In this document: piece by piece, positions 50,410-60,423 of the stretch | Layout of the letters: every line of letters starts with the position of its first letter | How positions within the stretch are numbered: position 1 is the first letter of the stretch | Assembly (NCBI GenBank): GCA_001801465.1 | Contig: MGXT01000023.1 | Span: forward strand, 67,809 to 131,808 | Length of the DNA: 64,000 nt | Direction: 5' to 3' | Source of the DNA: Gammaproteobacteria bacterium RIFCSPHIGHO2_12_FULL_35_23 | GTDB lineage: Bacteria; Pseudomonadota; Gammaproteobacteria; UBA12402 | Position numbers and translations under genes: made by a program | Notes under the pieces: generated by a model | What the model saw: only the letters and a program-made list of their open reading frames with translations | Databases searched by the model: none | What the model was told of the DNA's origin: nothing

Positions 50410-51178
50410 TTTCAATAGCAATTAAAACGATAATAATGAGCTCTAAATTATGTGAGCTTCGAGTTTCCAGGTAACTACTACACATCAGAAATATTTCATG
50501 TAAAGTATTAAGCTGTTGATTTAGTGTTTTAGTACGTCTAGAGATATCTAAATATTTTTCTAGCATTAGAAAATAAACTTCTAAATTAGGGTGTTGCCAG
50601 AAAAATTTTGGTTGATATAAAAAATCCCCCATTAAATTTATTTCACCTTTTACTGATAAAATATCGCCTATAATTTTTTGCATACGTCTATAAGGTAAGC
50701 GAATACTACCATGAGATGATAATTCTTTTGTTAAAGGAGTATAACGTTCAATCAGTTCATCTAATTTGGTTTCATAATATTTGAGCTTAATAGATTGTGA
50801 AAAACCATAGGACAAGCTCAATTTTAGTTCGGTTTCATTACTTTCTAAGGTTAAACAATCTACATTCAAATCTTCGTGTGGAACGATGGTTGTTTCTTCA
50901 CCAACTTGATAGTAAAACTCATCAGATAAAAGATTGGCCATCGGTTTAATAACTGCTGTCTTAAACCACTCACTATAGACTTCAAAATCAGACTGACTTA
51001 AATTCCAACTTACAACAGTCCCATTGGCAAAAATATAACAATATGAATCTTTATTGTTATCAATAAGTTCTAGCACATGCCAATGTTTATTGACCTGCAA
51101 AGAAGCAACTGTTTTTACTTGTGCCTCGAGGTGAATTAAATCAATTTTTTCAGCAATACAATAACTTAAACAGCGCAT
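50378..51178 (-). CDS. RMD1/YagE family (DUF155) membrane-anchored protein
   Basis: A 266-residue protein with DUF155 features: IFANGTVVSWNLSQSDFEVY near 50, LSYGFSQSIKLKYYE near 125, HGSIRLPYRRMQKIIG near 154, GDFLYQPKFFWQHPNLE near 181. One C-terminal transmembrane segment (LELIIIVLIAIEIIFSLL) anchors it. Relatives include mitochondrial Rmd1 proteins; bacterial function is unknown. It is convergent with the formylglutamate hydrolase gene. Confidence 0.85.
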   Translation of the reverse strand: MRCLSYCIAEKIDLIHLEAQVKTVASLQVNKHWHVLELIDNNKDSYCYIFANGTVVSWNLSQSDFEVYSEWFKTAVIKPMANLLSDEFYYQVGEETTIVPHEDLNVDCLTLESNETELKLSLSYGFSQSIKLKYYETKLDELIERYTPLTKELSSHGSIRLPYRRMQKIIGDILSVKGEINLMGDFLYQPKFFWQHPNLEVYFLMLEKYLDISRRTKTLNQQLNTLHEIFLMCSSYLETRSSHNLELIIIVLIAIEIIFSLLNLHF

Positions 51179-51391
51179 ATAAACCCTTTTTCTTAGAATA
51201 AATATAGCAGAAAACAGGTCCTTAACTTTAATTTATAGATAAAAATAAATTTTTTTTATACACTTATTATAACAGGAATAGATGAATTCACTTAATAAAG
51301 TTATTTAATGAGCAAAAAGCGGTCCAAAACAGGATTACTTTAAGAAAATTGAAGGCAGAATCAAAAATAATTACTCTTTTAAATCACACAT

Positions 51392-52651
<1,260 letters not shown>

Positions 52652-52655
52652 TTAT

Positions 52656-52895
52656 TTATCCTTTATTTTGTTGTTCTGCTAGTGTTTTTGCCTTAATAGT
52701 TAAAGCATGAATTTCTCCACTAGCGATTAAATCATTGACACAAGCATAGACTAACTGCTGTCTTTTTAAAGTTGATAACCCTAAAAATCTATTGCCGATT
52801 ATTTCAACCAGGAAATGACTGCCATCTCCTTCTGCTTTAACCTCACAGTCTGAAAACTGTTGTTCTAATCTTGTTTGTAATTCTGCAGGAGTCAT
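52656..52895 (-). CDS. ibaG: BolA/IbaG family protein
   Basis: A 79-residue BolA-like protein. The conserved core is DGSHFLVEIIGNRFLGLS and later KRQQLVYACVNDLIA, IHALTIKAKT. BolA-type proteins bind Fe-S clusters with CGFS glutaredoxins; grxD is encoded in this window. The ATG at 52895 is chosen because AGGTG lies six bases upstream; a GTG at 52904 is also in frame. It directly precedes murA. Confidence 0.9.
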   Translation of the reverse strand: MTPAELQTRLEQQFSDCEVKAEGDGSHFLVEIIGNRFLGLSTLKRQQLVYACVNDLIASGEIHALTIKAKTLAEQQNKG

Positions 52896-53139
52896 GCTAT
52901 TCACCTGGGCTTTTCATTAGGGCGTCATCATAAAACAATTTCATAAATTTACCAACAAGAACCTTTTATCTAAAGTATTTATTTTAAACAAAAATTTTAT
53001 CTTGTTATTATTCAAATAAACTTTGATTAAATAATAAACTAATGTGCGATTTTCAAGCTTAATGATTATTATAGTTGATGTATAGCTTAACTGTTTATAG
53101 TTAAATCAATGGGTCTTTATTAATGAAAAATGGTTCAAC

Positions 53140-53167
53140 TTGACAGCTTAGACTTAAACGCGATAAT
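53140..53167 (+). promoter_or_regulatory. Sigma-70-type promoter of trpS
   Basis: TTGACA (53140-53145) and GATAAT (53162-53167) with a 16-base spacer, 33 bases upstream of the trpS start. It is the closest match to a consensus promoter that I found in the window. Confidence 0.7.
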
Positions 53168-53200
53168 GGCACTCTAGAAAAAAATAGATCAAGGAACTTT

Positions 53201-54292
53201 ATGTCTAAACCTAGAATATTAACTGGTGATACGCCAACCGGCCGTTTACATTTAGGCCATTGGGTAGGTTCAGTTGAAAATCGAGTAAAACTTCAAGATA
53301 GCTACGATTGTTATTTCATTATTGCCAATATGCATGCTTTTACCACCCGCATGGAAGATCCCGCTGCGATTCGCCAAAGTGTTTTAGATATTGTAATAGA
53401 CTATTTAAGTGCAGGGATAGATCCTGTAAAAAGCACGATCTTCGTTCAGTCAGAAATTCCTGCCATTGCAGAATTAACTTTTTTATTCAGTATGTTATTA
53501 TCATTTCCTCGAGTCATGCGCAATCCTACTATTAAATCTGAAATCCGTGATAAAGACCTAGGTGATAACTATCCTTTTGGGTTTTTGCTCTATCCTATTG
53601 GACAAGTTGCTGATATTTTAGCTTTTAGACCCAGTTTAGTACCAGTAGGAGAAGACCAAGTCCCTCATCTTGAAATGGCTAGAGAGGTCGCTAGACGTTT
53701 TAATCAACTCTACTGTCAGGTTAGTCCGCATACCGAAGATAAGGATAACATCAAAGCTGGTGGATTATTTCCGGTCATTGAACCTTTATTAAGTAATACA
53801 CCAAGGCTAGTAGGTATTGGCGGCCCCAATCAAGACGGCAATTTATTAAAAATGAGCAAGTCATTAAATAATGCTATTTTTTTAAGCGATGATGCTGATG
53901 CAGTTCATAAAAAAGTCATGGCTATGTATACAGATCCAAATCGACTAAAAAAAACTGATAAAGGACAAGTTGAAAATAATCCATTATGGATTTTTCATGA
54001 TACTTTTAATTCCGATAAAGCTTGGGTAGAAGAAGCAAAAGATAAATACCGGCAAGGACAAATTGGTGATGTGGAATGCAAAAAAAAGCTCATTGAAGTG
54101 CTAATCGCACTACTAAAACCTATGCATCAGAGACGCCAAGCTCTATTAAAAAATCCTGAGCAAATACTTGAAGTCTTAAAGCAAGGTACTATGAAAGCTA
54201 ATGAAATTGCAGAAGTCACATTAAAACATACCAAAGAGTTGATTAAACAAGACTATATAAAGGAATTAAGACATATTAGCTATAGTAATTAA
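53201..54292 (+). CDS. trpS: Tryptophanyl-tRNA synthetase
   Basis: A 363-residue class I synthetase. The HIGH-like motif is in PTGRLHLGHWVGS near 12-24, and the KMSKS loop in LLKMSKSLNNAIF near 215. A Rossmann domain and helical C-terminal domain are present. An AAGGAA site lies before the ATG. No trp leader peptide or attenuator was seen in the upstream region. Confidence 0.95.
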   Translation: MSKPRILTGDTPTGRLHLGHWVGSVENRVKLQDSYDCYFIIANMHAFTTRMEDPAAIRQSVLDIVIDYLSAGIDPVKSTIFVQSEIPAIAELTFLFSMLLSFPRVMRNPTIKSEIRDKDLGDNYPFGFLLYPIGQVADILAFRPSLVPVGEDQVPHLEMAREVARRFNQLYCQVSPHTEDKDNIKAGGLFPVIEPLLSNTPRLVGIGGPNQDGNLLKMSKSLNNAIFLSDDADAVHKKVMAMYTDPNRLKKTDKGQVENNPLWIFHDTFNSDKAWVEEAKDKYRQGQIGDVECKKKLIEVLIALLKPMHQRRQALLKNPEQILEVLKQGTMKANEIAEVTLKHTKELIKQDYIKELRHISYSN

Positions 54293-54313
54293 AAAAGCGG
54301 GGGGAAGCCCCCC
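54291..54313 (-). terminator. Rho-independent terminator of the zinc-ribbon gene
   Basis: On the minus strand GGGGGG (54313-54308) pairs with CCCCCC (54304-54299) across a three-base loop, followed after GC by six T. It sits directly beyond the trpS stop and terminates the convergent gene at 54330. Confidence 0.85.
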
Positions 54314-54329
54314 ACTCAAAGGAAAATGC

Positions 54330-55220
54330 CTATTTATTACAAGCTGTTAGTTTAGAATGTTGATGCGATGCTATACCTGAAATAACAAATTCACCTAGTT
54401 CCTTAGCCTTGCTTATTGCAGCTAATAATTGCACGCCCACTTCCGAGATAGTAAAACTATGAACTGACTTGGTAATCAATTGCTCAAGATGATTTATGTA
54501 GTGGCAAGCCATACATTTGGCCATCGTCTTGGGCGCTTGGAAGTGATGTTTGCATTGGTGGCAAGCGCGCTCTCCCTCATCATCACTCATTTTCGATTCG
54601 CCTATATTAATACCCGTACAAACAGGACAAACCTCAATGTAGTTTAAATGAGCAGAATTACATTGCTGACAAAAGCGCACTTTATCAATCAGCTCGGAAG
54701 GGTGAATCAATCCTCTTAATGACATACTATCAAGCCAAGTAATTTCATCAGTATCATGGGCGCTTAAGGCTCGAAGTAAAGGGTAGTAATAAACCCCTCT
54801 GGTATGCCAATCGGCTATCGGCATTAAACAAGTTTCTTGTCTTGAATAAAGATAACCTAATAATCGTAAATCTTGATCATTAAGATTAAGACTTTGCATT
54901 AAGTGTAAAGAAGCTTGCATGGTTTGCGCTTTTCTTCTTGCTACACAAGGGCTAGGCGCAACACCATCTGCTAATAAAGCTGCCACCCCACCCACTTTAA
55001 CTTCAGTGAACATGGGCGTTAAACAAAAAGCTTTATTCGCACGTAATTTAAACAGTAGTTGTTGAGCTAAAATTGAATCTTTATATCCAATGATCATGGC
55101 AGTCGGGTTTATTTTTGATTCAAGAAAATTTTCGTAGGCATGGAAAACAAAATTTTGATCACCTTCCCATAAGGTGCCACCGGTAAGAAAATCTTGTTGG
55201 ATAAAATATATAACTGCCAT
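54330..55220 (-). CDS. Zinc-ribbon protein, TackOD1-like
   Basis: A 296-residue soluble protein. Its C-terminal half has cysteine pairs forming two zinc ribbons: CQQCNSAHLNYIEVCPVC near 187 and CHQCKHHFQAPKTMAKCMAC near 219. The arrangement resembles the thaumarchaeal output domain 1 (TackOD1) family, which in bacteria is linked to signalling proteins. The N-terminal half (about 1-150) is unassigned. A strong GGGAGGT site precedes the ATG. The closeness to TackOD1 is from memory of the pattern; no search was possible. Confidence 0.6.
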   Translation of the reverse strand: MAVIYFIQQDFLTGGTLWEGDQNFVFHAYENFLESKINPTAMIIGYKDSILAQQLLFKLRANKAFCLTPMFTEVKVGGVAALLADGVAPSPCVARRKAQTMQASLHLMQSLNLNDQDLRLLGYLYSRQETCLMPIADWHTRGVYYYPLLRALSAHDTDEITWLDSMSLRGLIHPSELIDKVRFCQQCNSAHLNYIEVCPVCTGINIGESKMSDDEGERACHQCKHHFQAPKTMAKCMACHYINHLEQLITKSVHSFTISEVGVQLLAAISKAKELGEFVISGIASHQHSKLTACNK

Positions 55221-55248
55221 ACTTACCTCCCAAATCTTGCCTGAGAAA

Positions 55249-55260
55249 TCAGTATACTGA
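55249..55260. promoter_or_regulatory. 12-bp perfect palindrome in the zinc-ribbon promoter
   Basis: TCAGTATACTGA overlaps a TATACT -10-like hexamer on the minus strand, with TTGTAA 16 bases further upstream, about 30 bases before the start codon. A dimeric repressor could bind here; the protein is unknown. Confidence 0.45.
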
Positions 55261-55542
55261 CAAACTCAAAAATTACAAAACCACTACCACTTGTCTAGCT
55301 GTTACCAACTTATTTTGATTTAAAGGCTAAGCTTTTGTTATCACTTAAAAACAAAGCTTGTTGCTATTAAATTAAACAGTTCAAAAAGTTAAATTTTTTT
55401 TAAAGTTTTATTTCTATTTACTTGATATTCAATAAAAAATAAATTTTTCAATTTTTTATTGTAAGCATTTTCCGACAATTTTATGTAAGCAGCCAACCTA
55501 ATAAAAATTTGGAATCAGTAAGTCTTTTATTTTTATACTTAA
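55261..55542. other. Intergenic region upstream of the zinc-ribbon gene
   Basis: About 280 bases, AT-rich, no credible frame. It contains an inverted repeat: AAGCTTTTGTT and AACAAAGCTT (about 55330-55360), a hairpin with one bulge and no T-run. Confidence 0.5.
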
Positions 55543-56436
55543 TCATGCTGTTCGTTCAATAGGCACTCTCTTTGCTAGCAAACGATAAAACTCTGAAGTA
55601 ATAATACTTAATAAAATTAATGCTGCTCCGAATAATGCCAATAAGCCTAATTTTTCACCATTAATTAAGTAACCAAAAATACTAGCAAAAACGGGCTCTA
55701 AACAAAAAATCATCGCTGCTCGACTAGCTGTGGTATAACGTTGAAACTTAGTTTGCAAAAATAAAGCCATACTAGTTGCAAAAACAGAACAAAATAATAA
55801 TCCAATTAAAACCACTGGGTTAAAAATACTTATAAAAGAATGTGAGAAGCTAAAAGGACTCGTCAATACAGCAGTAAAAAAAATTTGTAAAAAAGCTAAT
55901 AAAGTAAAATTAGTTAGCTTTTGAGTTATTTGCTGTAAATAAACAATACTCACTGCGTAAAATACTGCACATAATAAAATCCAAAATTCTCCAGCTGTAG
56001 TTTGAGAAAATTTTGCGCCAGTCAAAAGAAATAGTCCAAGAAAACAGCACAAAGTACTCATAATATCCACGATATTAGGCTTTCCTAAACGAAAAAATGG
56101 CAGTAAAAAAGGAACGAGAATTACACAAATTCCTGTAATAAAAGCACCTTTAGCCGCAGTGACAGTTTCCATACCTATTGTCTGACTTAAAAAAGAAATT
56201 GTATTTAAAATGCCTAATATTAAACCGCCTCGTAAGACAACTTTAATCTCTGAAGATTGAAAATATTTCTTTTTACAAACAAAAGGTAACAAAATAACTG
56301 CTGCTACAAAAAATCGCAGTGTAACAAATACAGCTGGATTAACTGCTTTGACAGCGTTTTCAATTAAGGGAAAAGTTATTCCCCAGCAGAGTGTGACAAA
56401 TACTAATACCGCATCTCCAATTAAACTTTTTTGCAT
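55543..56436 (-). CDS. DMT superfamily (EamA) transporter
   Basis: A roughly 297-residue inner-membrane protein with ten hydrophobic segments in two EamA repeats (LVFVTLCWGITFPLIENAVK; second repeat FWILLCAVFYAVSIVYLQQI). It probably exports amino acids or metabolites; the substrate is unknown. The ATG at 56436 is preferred (GGGAG upstream, although only three bases away); a GTG at 56448 is also open. Confidence 0.85.
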   Translation of the reverse strand: MQKSLIGDAVLVFVTLCWGITFPLIENAVKAVNPAVFVTLRFFVAAVILLPFVCKKKYFQSSEIKVVLRGGLILGILNTISFLSQTIGMETVTAAKGAFITGICVILVPFLLPFFRLGKPNIVDIMSTLCCFLGLFLLTGAKFSQTTAGEFWILLCAVFYAVSIVYLQQITQKLTNFTLLAFLQIFFTAVLTSPFSFSHSFISIFNPVVLIGLLFCSVFATSMALFLQTKFQRYTTASRAAMIFCLEPVFASIFGYLINGEKLGLLALFGAALILLSIITSEFYRLLAKRVPIERTA

Positions 56437-56548
56437 TATCTCCCGCACTATTATTACTTTGTTATTTAGGCTATATGGTTATAAATAAAGACCTAGCATG
56501 GTTTATAAGGAGAGTATTATAAACCATGCTATGAAACTTAGGGAACAA

Positions 56549-57121
56549 CTAATATGATCGTACTATAACTGTCGTACCATTCGTTATAAAATATTGACTT
56601 AACCAAGCAGCTGCTGTCGGTGTCACTCTAATACAACCATGACTGGCATTATAATCAGGTACATAATCTGAACCATGAATTGCATAACCTTTAGCACTAA
56701 ATTTCATGCAATAAGGCATGGGGGCTCCGCCATTGGTTTCTAAAGGATAAATACTTGATTCACAAGTTGAGTCACCTTTACTTAATACTTTAAAGGTTCC
56801 AACAATAGTTTTACAAGAACGACCTACATCGGGACAAAACGAACGACCCCCTGAGGCTCGACCTGTATTAACCAAATTACCATTGGCATCATAAGCAGCC
56901 CAGGCTGTCAGTTTAGGATCAAAAATAAAAACATTTCTTCCTGTAGCCGCTTCTTTTTGAGGAAATGTATTGACGCCCTTAGCATCACCATCTTGATCAG
57001 GATCAATTGCAGTCGGTAAACTTGGTTTAGTTGTACCGTTGGTTGTAGGCATCGCTTGATTTTTAACACAGCTCGCTAATAAACAAGCCATTATTGATAG
57101 CAATAATATCTTCCCTTTCAT
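56549..57121 (-). CDS. L,D-transpeptidase lipoprotein (YkuD domain)
   Basis: A 190-residue protein with a lipoprotein signal (MKGKILLLSIMACLLASC, lipidated Cys18). The YkuD active site is near 150-168: IHGSDYVPDYNASHGCIRV, with catalytic His and Cys in SHGCIR. It forms 3-3 peptidoglycan cross-links or attaches lipoproteins. A strong AGGAG site is present. A Pro/Asn/Asp-rich spacer follows the lipid anchor. Confidence 0.9.
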   Translation of the reverse strand: MKGKILLLSIMACLLASCVKNQAMPTTNGTTKPSLPTAIDPDQDGDAKGVNTFPQKEAATGRNVFIFDPKLTAWAAYDANGNLVNTGRASGGRSFCPDVGRSCKTIVGTFKVLSKGDSTCESSIYPLETNGGAPMPYCMKFSAKGYAIHGSDYVPDYNASHGCIRVTPTAAAWLSQYFITNGTTVIVRSY

Positions 57122-57224
57122 TTTGCTAATCTCCTTTTTTAATAATTATTAGTAGTATAGCATCTTTAATAACATTTTTTGGTTAAAAATTAATCAAATC
57201 TAATGTTGTTTAAAATATGCTCAC

Positions 57225-57782
57225 TTACTGGCTTTTCAAAATTGCAGCTGTATCAATAATGGTTGCAAACTCTTTATGTAAACTAGCTAAATTAATTTCA
57301 TGCATAGTTTGCGCAGGATATAATTTTCCTTGATAGTCGATTCGATCAAAGGTTGCTGTGGCATCTGCCACCACAAACATATTAAACCCCAAGTTTTGTC
57401 CCATGCGTACTGTTGTGGAAACACAATGATCTGTTGTTAAACCCACCGTGACGATATCTCGTAATCCTCTTGTTTTTAGATGAGCCTCAAGATCAGTATT
57501 AACAAAAGCAGAATTCTCATTTTTAACTATTAACAATTCATCGGGCCTTGGCTTGATCTCATTTTGCAAAACATATCCTGGTTTATTAGGGTAAAAAGGT
57601 GATTCTAGCAATTTTGAAGCGTGTTGAATAAAAATGACTGGCCGCTTATTGTTTCTCCAGACTTCAATCAGCTGTTGAATATTAGCCTCTGCATTAAGGT
57701 TATTGCGTTTACCAAAAACTGTATCGCTAAATCCTTTTTGAACATCAATAATCAACAATACAGCATTTTCAGAAAAGTTCAT
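57225..57782 (-). CDS. Isochorismatase-like cysteine hydrolase
   Basis: A 185-residue protein of the isochorismatase/nicotinamidase fold. The catalytic Asp is in VLLIIDVQKGF near 14, the Lys in LLIVKNENSAF near 86 and the Cys in GLTTDHCVSTTVRMG near 120. The substrate is unknown; a nicotinamidase would normally show a metal-binding Asp/His pattern that is not clear here. Confidence 0.88.
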   Translation of the reverse strand: MNFSENAVLLIIDVQKGFSDTVFGKRNNLNAEANIQQLIEVWRNNKRPVIFIQHASKLLESPFYPNKPGYVLQNEIKPRPDELLIVKNENSAFVNTDLEAHLKTRGLRDIVTVGLTTDHCVSTTVRMGQNLGFNMFVVADATATFDRIDYQGKLYPAQTMHEINLASLHKEFATIIDTAAILKSQ

Positions 57783-57851
57783 TTTTTTCTTAAATAAATA
57801 TAGTTATAAAGGGAATAAATTATCACTCATTTAATTACTAATAACAACCAA

Positions 57852-59078
57852 TCATTGCATGTTATTATGATCTAAATTATGATTATAAAACCAGCATGCT
57901 ATTAAACAAAAACACCCTATTACACCACATAACAACCAAAGCAAATTCGCTGCAAATTGATTATAAATCAACATTCCTAAAACTGGTCCAATGATTAAAC
58001 TTGTGGCATAAATTGATCGATAAAGTCCAACAATAAATCCTTTAGAATGCGTGTCACTTGTCTCAAAACAAATTAATTGTGCATTCGGAAAAAATATAAT
58101 TTCACCCATTGTATAAACCAAGCAAGCAAGTATTGCTATCAAGTAGGAAGAAACACCATATAACATGAACATTCCTATTCCAATTAAAAATCCCCCACAC
58201 CCCATCAGTATTATTTTTCTAAATCTTCTAAAAAATTCTGTAATTGGAAGCTGAAAAAGAACAATAAATAAGGTATTAATTGCAAATAAAATCCCCACAC
58301 TTTTTGCACCCAATGTTGAAAAAGTATTATGAACATATAATGGATAAGAGGCTCTTAGTTGAGCTACAATTAAGCCAATAAAAAATAGCCACCCTAACAC
58401 AAAAAAAACTGATTTCTTCAAACTTAAGAATTGAATTCTTAGACTTAATTGTTTTTTTTCTTTAAATTTTTTCATGGCATTTTCTTTAGCCTGTTTACTT
58501 TTAAACAAATAACCAGCTGCAAAAATTAAAATGAAACCCGCTATTAAAAAAATCTTTTTATATCCATAGTGAGAAAAAAATGAAACTAATAAAACAGAAA
58601 CGGCTATTCCTAAATTTACAGCCGCATTTAACATACTAACTACTTTCTCTTTAAGCCCTATTTCATTACAGCTATTAAGAAGAAAAACATTATTGGCGGT
58701 TTTAAACATATAGCTTGCAATACCTAGCATAAGCATTACTACCATCAATAATAATTTACTTGTAAGTAGCGTTAACGAAAGATATACCATACCAGAAATA
58801 AAAAGACCCAGAATACTTATATAAAAACTGCCTAACTTATCTGTCAAAATACCTCCTGACAACCCACCTATTGAAGCTCCAATACAATAGGCCGTTATAA
58901 ATCCGCCAGCTACCACTAGTGTAAAATGTAAAGTATTAACAAAGTACAAGAGTAAAAAATAAATTATTCCAGAAACCGTACATTCAATAAATCCTAAAGT
59001 AAGGCCCTGCCACCCAATTAAAGGTAATTCTCGATAAGTGTTTATATGAGTTTTAAAAAAAAATTTACAGAACTTCAA
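57852..59078 (-). CDS. Major facilitator superfamily transporter
   Basis: A 408-residue membrane protein with about twelve hydrophobic segments. The loop GGILTDKLGSFYI after the second segment is the MFS motif A equivalent. It resembles drug/metabolite exporters; substrate unknown. The only start in the open frame is a TTG at 59078, preceded by AAGGTGG nine bases upstream. No in-frame ATG precedes the first membrane segment. Confidence 0.85.
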   Translation of the reverse strand: MKFCKFFFKTHINTYRELPLIGWQGLTLGFIECTVSGIIYFLLLYFVNTLHFTLVVAGGFITAYCIGASIGGLSGGILTDKLGSFYISILGLFISGMVYLSLTLLTSKLLLMVVMLMLGIASYMFKTANNVFLLNSCNEIGLKEKVVSMLNAAVNLGIAVSVLLVSFFSHYGYKKIFLIAGFILIFAAGYLFKSKQAKENAMKKFKEKKQLSLRIQFLSLKKSVFFVLGWLFFIGLIVAQLRASYPLYVHNTFSTLGAKSVGILFAINTLFIVLFQLPITEFFRRFRKIILMGCGGFLIGIGMFMLYGVSSYLIAILACLVYTMGEIIFFPNAQLICFETSDTHSKGFIVGLYRSIYATSLIIGPVLGMLIYNQFAANLLWLLCGVIGCFCLIACWFYNHNLDHNNMQ

Positions 59079-59468
59079 TTTTTAATTTCCACCTTCCTGA
59101 AACTTATAATAGTAATCTAATAATAACAATGAACTTAACTATTGAAGTTATTATCGATAACTTCATTTAGTTTATTGAAGAAAAACAATCAGGCCATATA
59201 AGAAATACCATCTTAACTTTTTCTTCTTTTCTCTTCAATATTAAATTATTAAGTAATATTAAAAATAGCTATTCTAATTTTAATAGAAGCACCAAGTATA
59301 AATAAAACAACAATGCTATTAAGAAAATTCTTAAATGCCTTACTTTTTTAAAAAAGTAGTATCCAATCGACCATTTCTATATTGACTTCTTTAGCATAAC
59401 AACCCCCTCCCTCCCCCTTCATAACTATCTTTAATTCTTGGAAAGAAAACGGTTGCTCCCGCAAAGGT
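59079..59468. other. Intergenic, with a pyrimidine-rich tract
   Basis: About 390 bases, AT-rich except 59403-59417, which reads C5-T-C3-T-C5 (G-rich on the minus strand). No ribosome site or gene was supported. Confidence 0.5.
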
Positions 59469-59705
59469 CTAACCTAAATTTATAGGATTCAATCTTAAAT
59501 TACAGGCGAGTCTGTCTGCAATAACCGCTATAATAAATAGAGGTAAAACTGTTGCTGCAAATAAAATAGGAACAGCAGCAACAGAGACAACAACAGGTAC
59601 AACAGCAATAGATGTTGTAGTAGTAACTGTCTTAAATGGTGATACAAAGAATTTAGCTACAAAAAATAGCAACCAAAAAGATAATAAACTTTTAAAGCTC
59701 AGCAA
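59469..59705 (-). CDS. Possible small membrane protein, doubtful
   Basis: An open frame of 78 codons with two hydrophobic stretches (FWLLFFVAKFFV; VVPVVVSVAAVPILFAATVL). It has no ATG; the only start is TTG and an in-frame TAA lies directly upstream. There is no clear ribosome site. The hydrophobic profile is the only support. It could be a degraded gene or a chance frame. Confidence 0.25.
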   Translation of the reverse strand: MLSFKSLLSFWLLFFVAKFFVSPFKTVTTTTSIAVVPVVVSVAAVPILFAATVLPLFIIAVIADRLACNLRLNPINLG

Positions 59706-59953
59706 TGTCCATTAACAAGCTTAGTAAGATCTTAACAAGAATTACATACCATGCTCCTCTAATTTTGCATAAAACTCATCCATAGATTAATCAGTTGATC
59801 TCTACTGCGAAATTTAGGATTATTCATCCCAGTAGGAAAAGCCACTATTTTACCGATAATTATTGAATTCAAATTCACACGCTTGCTGACGTGCGCAGCT
59901 CACATGCACCTTCACACCCGCTCGCACCTCGGGGGCATCACGTTCCCTGCAAT

Positions 59954-59978
59954 AAAAAGGCCGCTTCGCGGCCTTTTT
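59954..59978 (-). terminator. Strong rho-independent terminator of the secreted-protein gene
   Basis: An 11-bp perfect stem (AAAAAGGCCGC with GCGGCCTTTTT) and three-base loop, T-run included in the stem on both strands. It lies 16 bases beyond the stop of the 59995 gene. Confidence 0.85.
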
Positions 59979-59994
59979 ATATGAATTACAGCTC

Positions 59995-60423
59995 TTAAGA
60001 AGAAGAACCAATAATGAGATTCTTTCCATCAACACTACAACCCGCTTCGGTCGTCGAAGGAACTAAACCACTTGGGGTCATATTAAAGTTAAATTGACAT
60101 CCATTTGTACCTGATACATACGTCACTGACTCCTGATCACCCACAGGAATCGTCACGTTTGGTTGATATCCAACATGATAGGTAACAGATGAATTAGCTG
60201 CTATTTCAGAAAATGTTGGATTATTGTAATACTTTGTGCCATCGGTTGTATACCCAAACGTATTATCATTGGCAGTTGACGGAACATCGTAGATAAAGCC
60301 GGTTTTATTAATTACTTGAGCCGTCAGGCCATTACTTGGATCATACCCAACACCCGCAGCCAACGCAGCACTACCTGCTAATGCGATTACCAGACCTAAT
60401 GCTACCACTATAGATTTTTTCAT
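59995..60423 (-). CDS. Small secreted protein of unknown family
   Basis: A 142-residue protein with a clear Sec signal peptide (KKSIVVALGLVIALAGSAALA, cleavage near residue 22). The mature part is rich in Asn, Thr, Gly and Tyr with beta-like character and two cysteines (NGCQFNF and AGCSVDG) that could form a disulfide. No family is recognised; the pattern is like small surface or pilin-like secreted proteins. GGGAG precedes the ATG. It sits between inverted-repeat ends (59786-60701) and has its own terminator, so it looks like a cassette. Confidence 0.65.
   Translation of the reverse strand: MKKSIVVALGLVIALAGSAALAAGVGYDPSNGLTAQVINKTGFIYDVPSTANDNTFGYTTDGTKYYNNPTFSEIAANSSVTYHVGYQPNVTIPVGDQESVTYVSGTNGCQFNFNMTPSGLVPSTTEAGCSVDGKNLIIGSSS

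Noticed and set aside
53201..54292. A possible trp leader/attenuator before trpS
   Set aside because: No Trp-rich short frame or alternative hairpins were seen upstream; the promoter lies only about 30 bases from the start.
55249..55260. LexA or Fur box in the zinc-ribbon promoter
   Set aside because: The palindrome does not match the CTG-N10-CAG or the 19-bp Fur pattern.
59850..60035. A 61-codon open frame on the minus strand across the terminator and the end of the secreted-protein gene
   Set aside because: It overlaps both a strong terminator and the coding end of a better-supported gene, and its product has no recognisable features.
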